From positions 1 to 64,000 of the forward strand of contig JBDRZP010000012.1 of NCBI GenBank assembly GCA_039804025.1: a stretch of 64,000 nt of DNA, in the 5' to 3' direction. Under the pieces are notes generated by a model, which ran no database searches, was not told the origin of the DNA, and saw nothing but the letters and a program-made list of their open reading frames with translations. The first letter of the stretch is position 1. Each line of letters starts with the position of its first letter. Below, piece after piece: positions 17,761-25,444 of this stretch. Made by a program: the position numbers and the translations under genes. Origin of the DNA: a candidate division WOR-3 bacterium. Lineage in GTDB: Bacteria; Hydrothermota; Hydrothermia; Hydrothermales; JAJRUZ01.

Positions 17761-19459
17761 AATGAGAGTTTGTTACTGCGGTGAAGTTGATAGTAAATAT
17801 GTAGGAAAAAATATCACTTTATGTGGATGGTTAAAAAGAAAAAGAGAAATTGGTAAGATTTCATTCTTTGTTCTTGAGGATAGAGAAGGAGAAATTCAGA
17901 TTGTAGTTGAAAATGAAGAAATAAAAAATAAAATTAAAAATTTACCCCTTTATTCAACTTTAAAAGTAAAAGGAATAGTAAGAGAAAGACCAGATAAGGA
18001 TAAAAATCCGGAAATGAAAACAGGCGATGTTGAGGTTCTTGCTCAAGAAATTGAATTTTTTTCAAAATCTAATATACTTCCTTTTTTACCTGATGAGGAT
18101 AAAGAAGTTTTTGAGGAAACAAAATTATCATATAGATTTCTTGACTTGAGAAGCAAAAAGAAGAAGGAAGTTTTTAAACTAAGAAGCCAGGTTAAATTTA
18201 TAATGACTAAAACTTTAATCGAAATGGGATTCATTGAAGTTGAAACTCCATACCTTTCAAAAAGCACACCAGAAGGAGCAAGGGATTTTTTAGTTCCATC
18301 AAGACTACATAAAGGAAAATTTTACGCCCTTACCCAATCACCACAGATGTATAAACAGATTTTAATGGTATCTCAGTTTGATAGATATTTCCAATTTGCA
18401 AGATGCTTTAGAGACGAAGACTTCAGAAAAGATAGACAACCAGAATTCACACAACTCGATATAGAAATGAGTTTTATAACTGAAGAAGATATTTTTTACT
18501 GTGTTGAAAAAATATTTTATGAAGTTTTTAAAGAAATTTTTAAAAAAGAATTAAAAATACCCTTTGAGAGAATGACTTATGAAAAAGCTCTTGAATTATA
18601 TGCCTCTGATAAGCCGGATTTGAGGTATGATTATAAATTTGAAGATTATAAAGATATTCTGGGACAATTAGAAATTTTCAAAAATTATAAATATGTTAAA
18701 AGTATATTTTTTCCTTACAAATTTTCAAGAAAATTTATTGATGATTTAGAGCAAGAGCTTAAAAAAGAGGGACTTCCTGGATTGGGTTGGGTTGTTTTAG
18801 AAGGAGGGGAATTAAAAGGTCCATTTAAGAAATTTTTTAATAAGTCGGATTTTTCTTCAGAAGGAGTAAGGTTTGTAATTGCGGGTGATGAAGAGAAGAT
18901 TTTTAGGTGGTGTTCTTTATTGAGAGAAAAAGTTATTGAAGAGTTAAAAAATATTGATTCAAAAGATGAGTTTAAATTTTTGTGGGTAACTGATTTTCCT
19001 CTTTTTGAAGTGAATGAAGAAGGGGTTATAGTTCCCGCACATCATCCTTTTACCATGCCGAAGGATGAAAACTGGAAATTTGAGCCTTTAAAGGCAAAAT
19101 CAAGGGCTTATGATCTTGTTTTGAATGGTTATGAGATTGGTTCAGGAAGTATAAGGATAAGTGAACCAGAGTTGCAAAGAGAAATTTTTAGATTTCTTGG
19201 GTATAGTGAGGAGGAGATAGAGGAAAGATTTGGGTTTCTTTTAAAGGCTTTATCTTATGGAGCACCTCCCCATGGTGGTATAGCACTTGGTTTTGATAGA
19301 ATAATAATGATTTTAGGAAAGGAAAAGAGTATAAGGGATGTTATAGCTTTTCCAAAGACAGCACAGGGTATAGGTCTTCTGGAGGGTTGTCCATCATCTG
19401 TTTATAAAGAGCAGCTTGATGAACTTGGTATTGAAATAAAGGAGGTAAAAAACAAATGA
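17750..19459 (+). CDS. aspS: Aspartyl-tRNA synthetase
   Basis: Class II aminoacyl-tRNA synthetase, 569 aa, slightly shorter than the usual bacterial form. The N-terminal OB-fold anticodon domain contains GWLKRKREIGKISFFVLEDR. Motif 2 is FRDEDFRKDRQPEFTQLDIE and motif 3 is PPHGGIALGFDRI, with GSGSIRISEPELQ between. An insertion domain of the bacterial type lies in the middle. Discriminating versus non-discriminating charging (Asp only, or Asp plus Asn) cannot be told reliably here. It overlaps pyrR by 4 nt. The ribosome-binding site GGAGG lies in ribD. Confidence 0.96.
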   Translation: MKTEMRVCYCGEVDSKYVGKNITLCGWLKRKREIGKISFFVLEDREGEIQIVVENEEIKNKIKNLPLYSTLKVKGIVRERPDKDKNPEMKTGDVEVLAQEIEFFSKSNILPFLPDEDKEVFEETKLSYRFLDLRSKKKKEVFKLRSQVKFIMTKTLIEMGFIEVETPYLSKSTPEGARDFLVPSRLHKGKFYALTQSPQMYKQILMVSQFDRYFQFARCFRDEDFRKDRQPEFTQLDIEMSFITEEDIFYCVEKIFYEVFKEIFKKELKIPFERMTYEKALELYASDKPDLRYDYKFEDYKDILGQLEIFKNYKYVKSIFFPYKFSRKFIDDLEQELKKEGLPGLGWVVLEGGELKGPFKKFFNKSDFSSEGVRFVIAGDEEKIFRWCSLLREKVIEELKNIDSKDEFKFLWVTDFPLFEVNEEGVIVPAHHPFTMPKDENWKFEPLKAKSRAYDLVLNGYEIGSGSIRISEPELQREIFRFLGYSEEEIEERFGFLLKALSYGAPPHGGIALGFDRIIMILGKEKSIRDVIAFPKTAQGIGLLEGCPSSVYKEQLDELGIEIKEVKNK

Positions 19460-19989
19460 CAGAAAAAAAACTTGTTGATTCTAATGAATTTTCAAGGATA
19501 ATTGAGAGGTTATGTTCTGAAATTCTTGAGAGGCATTCTGAGGGTGATATTGATATTGTTGGTATACAAACAAGAGGGGTTTATATTGCAAAAAGGATTA
19601 AAGTTTTGCTTGAAGAAAGGTTGAATAAGGAAATAAATATGGGGACAGTGGATATAACATTTTACAGGGATGATTTAATGAAGTTATATGAGCAGCCGGA
19701 GGTTAAGGAGACAAACATTCCGTTTTCTGTTGAGGACAGGAAAATTATACTTGTAGATGATGTTATATTTACAGGAAGAACAATAAGGTGTGCAATAGAT
19801 GTTTTACTTGATTATGGAAGACCGAAAAAGATAGAGCTTTTAGTGATGGTGGATAGAGGTCATAGGGAGCTTCCAATTCATCCTGATTATGTTGGGAGGA
19901 AAATACCAACTTCAAGGGATGAGATAGTGGATGTAAGGGTTAAAGAGGTTGACGGTGAGGATTCAATTATTTTGAGAAAGAAATCTTAA
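19456..19989 (+). CDS. pyrR: PyrR-type regulator / uracil phosphoribosyltransferase
   Basis: Phosphoribosyltransferase-fold protein, 177 aa. The PRPP loop is IILVDDVIFTGRTIRCAID; IVGIQTRGVYIAKRI and VDRGHRELPIHPDYVGRKIP are typical of PyrR. In other bacteria it binds pyr mRNA and attenuates transcription, and it may have uracil phosphoribosyltransferase activity. No pyr gene or PyrR-binding anti-antiterminator loop was recognised in this window, so its RNA target lies elsewhere or is absent. It is the last gene of the ribD-aspS-pyrR run. Its stop codon lies inside a 24-bp tandem repeat. Confidence 0.93.
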   Translation: MTEKKLVDSNEFSRIIERLCSEILERHSEGDIDIVGIQTRGVYIAKRIKVLLEERLNKEINMGTVDITFYRDDLMKLYEQPEVKETNIPFSVEDRKIILVDDVIFTGRTIRCAIDVLLDYGRPKKIELLVMVDRGHRELPIHPDYVGRKIPTSRDEIVDVRVKEVDGEDSIILRKKS

Positions 19990-20024
19990 AGTAAAGATAT
20001 GAAAGAAATCTTAAAGTAAAGATA
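19976..20024. repeat. 24-bp tandem duplication over the pyrR stop codon
   Basis: Two identical 24-bp copies with a 25-bp period, 19976-19999 and 20001-20024. The first contains the last codons and stop of pyrR. This looks like a simple slippage duplication. Confidence 0.9.
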
Positions 20025-20044
20025 ATGTATCTTATGTTAACTTG

Positions 20045-20077
20045 ATAAAATTCTTGAATTGTTTTATATTTTTTTCT
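20045..20077 (+). terminator. Weak terminator after pyrR
   Basis: ATAAAATTC and a bulged GAATTGTTTTAT form an AT-rich stem followed by a run of T. A second AT-rich hairpin (ATAAAAGA 20108-20115 with TCTTTTAT 20126-20133) lies downstream. Confidence 0.35.
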
Positions 20078-20185
20078 CAATGAGTTAATTTTATTTTTAA
20101 AGCCGGGATAAAAGATTTAATTCACTCTTTTATTAACTGCTATGTTATATTATCAAAATGGTTCTTCTTTTTCTTAAAATAAAAA

Positions 20186-21478
20186 ATGTTAATTTTTCTT
20201 TTTTCCTTTTATCTTTCTACACATGAGCCTGATATTTTTTCAGGTACTCCTCTATCTATTTTTAATCCACTTTTTTTACCCTATGTTTATACTGATTCAG
20301 TAAATGATTTTTCTCCTAACTATTTTTATAAAAACCTTAATTATAAATTTATTGAGCCTGACTCAGATGGAATTATGACAAGATTTTTACTTTACAGAAC
20401 CATTTTGAGTACTGAACAAAACAGTATTTCAAGTTTTTTACCATTTTTTAATGGAAACATAAAATCTCTTTTTTATTTTTCCCTTTTTAGAAATAGAGAA
20501 AATTATAATTTTTCAAAACATAACTATTATATAGCTTTAAAATCAAAATCAATCCCCTTATACTTTGAACTTGCCAATTTTGACGCAAACCCATTTCAAA
20601 AAGAATATTCTTTAAAAAATTACTCTATCTCCCTTAAATTACTTTTCTTTTATATCTTCTTTTCTGAAGAAAAAGGATTTTTCAAAAGAAATAAATACAG
20701 TATAAAATTCTATAATCTCTTTAAAAATCTATATTACACTTTTGAATTTTCTAATTATAATTTTTATTTTCAGAATAAAAGGAATTTTAAAAATTTTAAA
20801 GTTAATTTATCTCTGCCTTTTGCTTTCACAAATATTGAACAAGGTAAAGAATCACAGGATGGAGAAAGATATGTTATTGATGCAGGATTAAATATAAAAT
20901 TTGTAAAATTTTCTTACTTTATCCAGAAATTAATATTTCCTTTACCTTTTGATAGTTTAAGAGAAACATTAAATTATAAAAGTCCTGTTAGAAAAAGAGG
21001 CTTTAAAATCTCCCTAAATTACAAAAACAAAATAACAGGTTTAAATTTAGAACTTGAATACTTTAATACAAAGGACCTTTTTATCACTTTACCCTTTACT
21101 ATAAAACCTCTCCTCTACTCTGGAAACTTTCTATCAATATTTACCTGTGATTCAATTGAATTATTTGATAAAATAAGATTTTTTTTAAAATATAAAAATT
21201 TAAAATCAAGTTCTTTTAATCATAAGCTTTACAGTTTTTCTTTAAAATTATTTCTTTTAAAGAATCCTGAAAAAAATTATTTAATCTATTTAAAAGGAAG
21301 TTTTAATTCCTTTGATAAAAATTATTTATTTAATTTAAGTCTTGAAGGTAATTTTTATTCCTATTTTATGATTTCTTTTTCTTACAATCAGCCTATGGGG
21401 GGAAATTTCTTTTATCCTCAAAATTATTCTCCCTTTCCCTTTTATTCCATCAAAATTTTGGCAAATGTTCCTGATTGA
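20186..21478 (+). CDS. Putative envelope (beta-rich) protein, unknown
   Basis: 430-residue protein not recognised as a known family. A short hydrophobic N-terminus (MLIFLFSFYLSTHEP) could be a signal peptide. The rest is very rich in Phe, Tyr, Asn, Lys and Ser, with alternating aromatic/polar stretches (YSFSLKLFLLKNPEKNYLI, YNFYFQNKRNFKNFKVNLS), as in outer-membrane beta-barrels. There is no Shine-Dalgarno; a TAAAAT at 20175-20180 lies 5 nt before the ATG. It precedes the prepilin/ABC cluster by 33 nt and may belong with it. Outer-membrane location is inference. Confidence 0.6.
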   Translation: MLIFLFSFYLSTHEPDIFSGTPLSIFNPLFLPYVYTDSVNDFSPNYFYKNLNYKFIEPDSDGIMTRFLLYRTILSTEQNSISSFLPFFNGNIKSLFYFSLFRNRENYNFSKHNYYIALKSKSIPLYFELANFDANPFQKEYSLKNYSISLKLLFFYIFFSEEKGFFKRNKYSIKFYNLFKNLYYTFEFSNYNFYFQNKRNFKNFKVNLSLPFAFTNIEQGKESQDGERYVIDAGLNIKFVKFSYFIQKLIFPLPFDSLRETLNYKSPVRKRGFKISLNYKNKITGLNLELEYFNTKDLFITLPFTIKPLLYSGNFLSIFTCDSIELFDKIRFFLKYKNLKSSSFNHKLYSFSLKLFLLKNPEKNYLIYLKGSFNSFDKNYLFNLSLEGNFYSYFMISFSYNQPMGGNFFYPQNYSPFPFYSIKILANVPD

Positions 21479-21511
21479 AATTTTTTTATTAATATTCATA
21501 GAATTTAAAGA

Positions 21512-22030
21512 ATGAAAAAGGGATTTACCCTTGTTGAGCTTTTAATTGTAGTTGTTATAATTGGAATACTTTCAAGTATAGGAATAGTAAATTATATAAG
21601 ACTTGTTAATAACGCAAGGGAAGCCTCTTTAAAAAATAATATGCATATACTTCATACTGTTGTTGAAATTTTTTCTGTTACATCTCTTGGTCAATATCCA
21701 GGTGGTATTGATACAAAGGTTAAGGATGTTAATCCTTCTTTAGTAAGTCATCCAGATGGAGAAAAATCAATTGCTGATGGTAGAAGAAAGCCGCCTTTTT
21801 CTCAAAATGCTCTTCTTCTCCCCCATGAGAGTTTTAGAAATCCTTTTTTTCCCTATGAAAATGCAGTAGAAAATCTTTTTTCAGGTCCGCCTCCTGTTCC
21901 ACCAATAGGGTGTGTTTATTATACAGGATTTAAGGAAGATGGAAATATTGCAACTGAAGGAGAAGCTGCTTCTAAATATGTGATAACCGCCTATGGATTA
22001 AAAGGTCCCCTTGATTTAACTCTTCCTTAA
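21512..22030 (+). CDS. Type IV prepilin-like protein (first copy)
   Basis: 172 aa with the class III signal MKKG|FTLVELLIVVVIIGIL: cleavage after Gly by prepilin peptidase, Glu at +5 and a hydrophobic helix. The segment after the helix (NMHILHTVVEIFSVTSLGQY, then PGG) matches the second prepilin at 24697 (NMHTLQLSLEDFSTHSQGLY, then PGG), and both end in a related YVI...G.KG.L motif, so they are paralogues. This copy looks less optimised in codons and has no Shine-Dalgarno; it may be a minor pilin or pseudopilin. It contains the promoter of the downstream ABC gene near its 3' end. Confidence 0.88.
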   Translation: MKKGFTLVELLIVVVIIGILSSIGIVNYIRLVNNAREASLKNNMHILHTVVEIFSVTSLGQYPGGIDTKVKDVNPSLVSHPDGEKSIADGRRKPPFSQNALLLPHESFRNPFFPYENAVENLFSGPPPVPPIGCVYYTGFKEDGNIATEGEAASKYVITAYGLKGPLDLTLP

Positions 22031-22046
22031 AATATAATAATTTAAA
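22011..22046 (+). promoter_or_regulatory. Promoter of the ABC exporter operon, near-leaderless
   Basis: TTGATT (22011-22016), a 16-nt spacer and TATAAT (22033-22038). The ATG at 22047 is 8 nt after the -10 and there is no Shine-Dalgarno. The -35 lies in the prepilin coding sequence. Confidence 0.65.
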
Positions 22047-22952
22047 ATGAATATTGTTGAGGTAAAAAATTTAACAAAATATTTCATAACCGGGTTTAAA
22101 AAAAGAAAAGTTTTGAATTCTATATCCTTTAATATAGAAAAAGGGGAAATTGTTGGTTTTTTAGGACCAAATGGTGCTGGTAAAACAACTACAATAAAAA
22201 TTTTAACAGGACTTTTGAAATATAATGAAGGGGAAGTAAAAATTTTTGATTTAAAACCAGGGGACAAAAATGTTAGGAAAAAAATAGGTTTTTTGCCAGA
22301 ACAGCCTTATTTTTATGACCATCTTTCAGGTTATGAATTTCTTGAATTAATTGGTGAGCTTTACGGAATTAATAAGAAAGTATTAAAAGAAAAAATAAAT
22401 GAACTCCTTGAAATAGTTGGTTTAAAAGGAGATGGACATAAAAGGATAAGGACTTATTCAAGGGGAATGCTTCAGAGAATAGGAATAGCAAGCAGTCTTA
22501 TAAGAGACCCTGAATTTTTAATTCTTGATGAGCCTTTAACAGGGCTTGACCCGATTGGTAGAAAAGAAATAAAAGAACTGATTTATGAGCAAAAAACAAA
22601 AGGTAAAACTATATTTTTTTCCTCCCATATTCTTTCAGATGCTGAGGAAATATGTGACAGGGTAATTTTAATTTTCAGTGGTGAAATAATAAAAGAGGGT
22701 CCTTTAAGTGAAATATTAAGGGAGAGAGTAAAAAGTTATGAGATAGTTTTAAAAAATGTTAATGAAGAGAATTTAAAGGGCAAAAATTTTGAAAAAAAGG
22801 GTGATGAAATTGTTTTGAAACTTCTGGATGAGAATATAGAAAAAGTTTTAAGAGAACTTTTTGAGAAGGAAAAAAATTTAAAAATTATAAGAATTACTCC
22901 TGAACTATATACCCTTGAAGAGTGGTTTGTTGAAATGGTGAAAGGGAAATGA
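22047..22952 (+). CDS. ABC transporter ATP-binding protein (exporter type)
   Basis: 301-aa ATPase of an ABC-2 exporter. Walker A is GPNGAGKTTTIKIL, Walker B is LILDEPLTGLDP, the switch His is in FFSSHILSDAEE, and the signature is SRGMLQRIGIA, a variant LSGGQ as in NatA/CcmA-like exporters. The C-terminal 75 residues form the usual accessory domain. It overlaps its permease gene by 4 nt. The operon sits between two prepilin genes, which suggests but does not prove a role in envelope or pilus biogenesis. Confidence 0.92.
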   Translation: MNIVEVKNLTKYFITGFKKRKVLNSISFNIEKGEIVGFLGPNGAGKTTTIKILTGLLKYNEGEVKIFDLKPGDKNVRKKIGFLPEQPYFYDHLSGYEFLELIGELYGINKKVLKEKINELLEIVGLKGDGHKRIRTYSRGMLQRIGIASSLIRDPEFLILDEPLTGLDPIGRKEIKELIYEQKTKGKTIFFSSHILSDAEEICDRVILIFSGEIIKEGPLSEILRERVKSYEIVLKNVNEENLKGKNFEKKGDEIVLKLLDENIEKVLRELFEKEKNLKIIRITPELYTLEEWFVEMVKGK

Positions 22953-23716
22953 AGGGAGTAATTGCAATTGCAAAAAATACTTTTAAGGAGTTAGTAAGAC
23001 AGAAGATATTTTTTATAATTGTAATTTTTGGTTTTTCAATGCTTTTTATTTCCTTTTTTCTTTTTCCCTTATCAGTAGGTGAACAATCAAAAATAATAAG
23101 GGATTTTGGGCTTTCTGCAATCACATTTTTTAATACTATACTTGTTATAATTGTAGGTGGTTCTCTATTACATAAGGAATTTGATAAAAGAACGATTTAT
23201 CTTATTGTTACAACACCTGTAGAAAGAAGAGAGATAATTATAGGAAAATTTTTTGGTTTTTTAGTTCTTATATTGATAAATATAATAGGTATGTCAATTT
23301 TTCATCAAATATTAATATTTTTAACTGATGGAAAATTTGATTTAAAGATTTTTATAGCTCTTTATCCTTTTATTTTTGAAATTTCTATAATAATTTCAAT
23401 ACTTATTTTCTTTTCAACTTTTACAGGTGTTATTTTTTCTGCTTTTATGGGTTTTATTTTTTATGTTATAGGACACCTAATTGAGTCCTTAAAGCTTTTT
23501 TCAGAGATTTCTAAATCGCTTTTTTTGAAAATTATAAGTTATTTTCTATATTACTTTTTACCCAATCTTGAGCATTTTAATATAAAAAATAATATTGTTT
23601 ACGGTGAGATTCCTGGAAAAGAATATTTCCTTTTTTCCACTTCTTATGGACTTATTTATATAATTCTTTTACTTTATATTTCATCTCTTATTTTTGAGAA
23701 AAAAGAGTTTAGATGA
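22949..23716 (+). CDS. ABC-2 type permease
   Basis: 255-aa integral membrane protein with about six hydrophobic segments. An N-terminal cytosolic helix (AKNTFKELVRQKIFF) and the early motif HKEFDKRTIYLIVTTPVERRE are typical of ABC-2 exporter permeases (NatB/NosY-like). It is coupled by 4-nt overlaps to the ATPase gene before it and the TPR-like gene after it. The substrate is unknown. Confidence 0.88.
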   Translation: MKGVIAIAKNTFKELVRQKIFFIIVIFGFSMLFISFFLFPLSVGEQSKIIRDFGLSAITFFNTILVIIVGGSLLHKEFDKRTIYLIVTTPVERREIIIGKFFGFLVLILINIIGMSIFHQILIFLTDGKFDLKIFIALYPFIFEISIIISILIFFSTFTGVIFSAFMGFIFYVIGHLIESLKLFSEISKSLFLKIISYFLYYFLPNLEHFNIKNNIVYGEIPGKEYFLFSTSYGLIYIILLLYISSLIFEKKEFR

Positions 23717-24534
23717 AAAATTTTTTTTATGTTTTTCTTTTATTTTTAATTGTTATAAACCTTTCATATAGACTTGATGAAATAAGAGGTGTAAAAGAAA
23801 AAGTAGAGGAAATTCTTTATCTTCCAAAAGGTGAAATTTTAAAATATATAGCCCTTGACCACAGGAATACTGTATCAGATTATTTCTGGTTGCTTTTTAT
23901 TCAATATTATGGACATCATCTTCAAACAGACCTCCAATTCCCCTATTTATATCCCATTACAGATATTATCACAGACCTTGATGAAAAATTTCTTCATGCC
24001 TATACATTTGGTTCTGTTAATATTGCTCATCATTTAAAGGATAAATTAAGTGTTACAAAACTTCTTATGAAAGCTATGTATAAGAATCCTGAAAAGTGGG
24101 AATACCCTTTCTGGATGGGTTTTTTAAATTATGTTTTTTTTAAGGATTATAAAACTGCTGGAATATTTTTTAAATTATCAACATTTAAAAAGGATGCTCC
24201 ACCTGTTTGTTATAGATTTTATGCTTTTACTTATTATAAAAAACTTAAAAACCTTGAGGTGGCTCTTAAATTATGGGAATATATGTATAACAATGTAAAA
24301 AGTGAAGTGGAAAAGGAAATTGCAAAGGATTACATAAAAAGAACAATAATGAAAATACATATGAGAGATTTAAATATTTTAATAAAAAAATTTAAAGAAA
24401 AAGAGGGATACTCACCTTTATCTCTCAGGGAACTTGTGGAAAAGGGATATATAAAAGAAATACCAAAACACCCTTACGATGGTTATTACATAATAAGAGG
24501 CGATACAGTGGAATCCATTATTCCTAAAAAATGA
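23713..24534 (+). CDS. Membrane-anchored TPR-like protein, unknown function
   Basis: 273 aa. An N-terminal hydrophobic anchor (FFYVFLLFLIVINLSY) precedes a helical region with TPR-like segments (AMYKNPEKWEYPFWMGFLNY, FKDYKTAGIFFKLSTF, YYKKLKNLEVALKLWEYMY). The C-terminus (GYSPLSLRELVEKGYIKEIP, then HPYDGYY) resembles the C-terminal motif of some pseudopilins and of small periplasmic proteins. It is the third gene of the ABC operon and ends 162 nt before the second prepilin, so it probably works with the exporter in the envelope. No family name is assigned. Confidence 0.65.
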   Translation: MKNFFYVFLLFLIVINLSYRLDEIRGVKEKVEEILYLPKGEILKYIALDHRNTVSDYFWLLFIQYYGHHLQTDLQFPYLYPITDIITDLDEKFLHAYTFGSVNIAHHLKDKLSVTKLLMKAMYKNPEKWEYPFWMGFLNYVFFKDYKTAGIFFKLSTFKKDAPPVCYRFYAFTYYKKLKNLEVALKLWEYMYNNVKSEVEKEIAKDYIKRTIMKIHMRDLNILIKKFKEKEGYSPLSLRELVEKGYIKEIPKHPYDGYYIIRGDTVESIIPKK

Positions 24535-24573
24535 TTTGCAAATTGCAAAAATTATTTGCAAAATGCAAAAAAA
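24534..24573 (+). repeat. Two 20-bp TTTGCAAA repeats upstream of the pilin promoter
   Basis: Copies at 24534-24553 and 24554-24573, each with the palindrome TTTGCAAA plus a second TGCAAAA. They lie about 66-105 nt before the predicted sigma54 start site, a usual place for enhancer-binding-protein sites. The role is inferred. Confidence 0.6.
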
Positions 24574-24612
24574 AATCAATGAAAATTAAAGGAAAAATAA
24601 AAGATATAATTC

Positions 24613-24628
24613 TGGAATGAATTTTGCT
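24613..24628 (+). promoter_or_regulatory. Sigma54 (-24/-12) promoter of the main pilin gene
   Basis: TGGAATGAATTTTGCT matches the RpoN consensus TGGCAYGNNNNTTGCW except at one position, with the required 10 bp between GG and GC. Transcription would start near 24639, giving a leader of about 58 nt. Pilin genes are sigma54-dependent in several other bacteria. A TATAAT at 24635-24640 has no matching -35. Confidence 0.65.
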
Positions 24629-24657
24629 TTATTATATAATTGAAAATTGAGTTTGTT

Positions 24658-24672
24658 TGGGTTCGAATCCCA
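24658..24672 (+). promoter_or_regulatory. T-arm-like leader hairpin 3 (before pilin)
   Basis: TGGG (24658-24661), loop TTCGAAT, CCCA (24669-24672), extendable by a T-G wobble: the canonical tRNA T-arm sequence GGGTTCGAATCCC. It lies 24 nt before the ATG, with AGGAGG in between. The rest of a tRNA is absent. Confidence 0.65.
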
Positions 24673-24696
24673 GTGAAATAAAAGGAGGTAAAAAAA

Positions 24697-25263
24697 ATGA
24701 AAAGAGGTTTTACCCTGATAGAGCTACTCATCGTGGTGGTGATCATAGGTATACTGGCTGCTATAGCCATACCTAACTTCATAGGAATGGTTTCAAGGGC
24801 AAAGGATGCTGCAGTAAAGGCAAATATGCATACTTTACAGCTATCACTTGAAGATTTTTCAACCCATTCACAGGGGCTATATCCTGGAGGTCTTGGTAAT
24901 ACGGTAAATGATATTGTAGAACCTGATCTACCTGATAATCCAGGAAATTATTCAATCACCGGTGGTGTTGATGCTGCTACAGGGGCAGACCTTGCAAGTG
25001 CAAATGCAGATCCGGGAGCAGGTGAAGCTAGATTATTGCCTGGTAATATGAAGAATCCAGTTGTTGCAAGTAATAATGTAGTGTCAAGTCCTGGTAAAGT
25101 TACATATAATGCTACAGACCAGACTACTTATGGTGTTGTTTCTTATGAAGGTTATGATGCTGCGGGGAACTCTGTTAGTACAGGAGCTCAAGCTTTCAGA
25201 TATGTGATATGGGGTTCAGGTTCAAAAGGTCAGTTACCTGATTCTCTTACATCAGGACAGTAA
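24697..25263 (+). CDS. Type IV prepilin, probably the major pilin
   Basis: 188 aa, prepilin signal MKRG|FTLIELLIVVVIIGIL with Glu at +5. The globular part is rich in Gly, Asn, Asp and Thr. Strong AGGAGG, an apparent sigma54 promoter, more G+C-rich codons than its neighbours and a strong terminator suggest high, regulated expression. It is paralogous to the prepilin at 21512. No cysteine pair forms a D-loop. No pil assembly gene (pilB, pilC, pilQ) is in the window. Major pilin rather than pseudopilin is inferred from expression signals only. Confidence 0.9.
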   Translation: MKRGFTLIELLIVVVIIGILAAIAIPNFIGMVSRAKDAAVKANMHTLQLSLEDFSTHSQGLYPGGLGNTVNDIVEPDLPDNPGNYSITGGVDAATGADLASANADPGAGEARLLPGNMKNPVVASNNVVSSPGKVTYNATDQTTYGVVSYEGYDAAGNSVSTGAQAFRYVIWGSGSKGQLPDSLTSGQ

Positions 25264-25288
25264 TCCTCTTTTTTTTAAAATACTCAGG

Positions 25289-25325
25289 AAGAAGGGGGGG
25301 AATTTCCTCCCCTTCTTATTTTTTT
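25289..25325 (+). terminator. Strong intrinsic terminator after the pilin gene
   Basis: AAGAAGGGG (25289-25297) pairs with CCCCTTCTT (25309-25317), followed by A and seven T. This is the cleanest plus-strand terminator in the window. Confidence 0.9.
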
Positions 25326-25330
25326 AATGT

Positions 25331-25359
25331 GATTTCACTTTTAAAATTTAAATGAAATC
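25331..25359. other. Second inverted repeat in the convergent gap
   Basis: GATTTCA (25331-25337) and TGAAATC (25353-25359) are perfect inverted repeats with an AT loop, followed by TCTTTTCCTT. This may be a backup terminator. Confidence 0.4.
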
Positions 25360-25388
25360 TTTTCCTTAAAGTAGGTTAGAATATAAAA

Positions 25389-25408
25389 GTAAAACAGCTT
25401 GCTTTTAC
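25389..25408 (-). terminator. Possible terminator of the coiled-coil nuclease gene
   Basis: GTAAAA/TTTTAC, a 6-bp stem with an 8-nt loop. Read on the minus strand it is followed by a T-rich stretch. It is weak. Nothing else was recognised in 25409-25444. Confidence 0.35.
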
Positions 25409-25444
25409 GGGGATGGGTGCTTCAAGGCTCACTTTTCCACATCT

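Noticed and set aside
19990-20185. PyrR-dependent attenuator after pyrR
   Set aside because: No conserved PyrR-binding loop or terminator/antiterminator pair, and the following gene is not a pyrimidine gene.
24590-24690. Complete tRNA gene around the T-arm-like sequence before the pilin gene (and likewise at the other five sites)
   Set aside because: No acceptor-stem partner, D-arm or anticodon arm could be built in the 75 nt around any of the six hairpins; only the T-arm is present.
25380-25444. Riboswitch-like GGGATGGGTG element between the pilin terminator and the convergent gene
   Set aside because: It lies between two convergent 3' ends, so it would not be a leader for either gene, and no known aptamer fold could be drawn.
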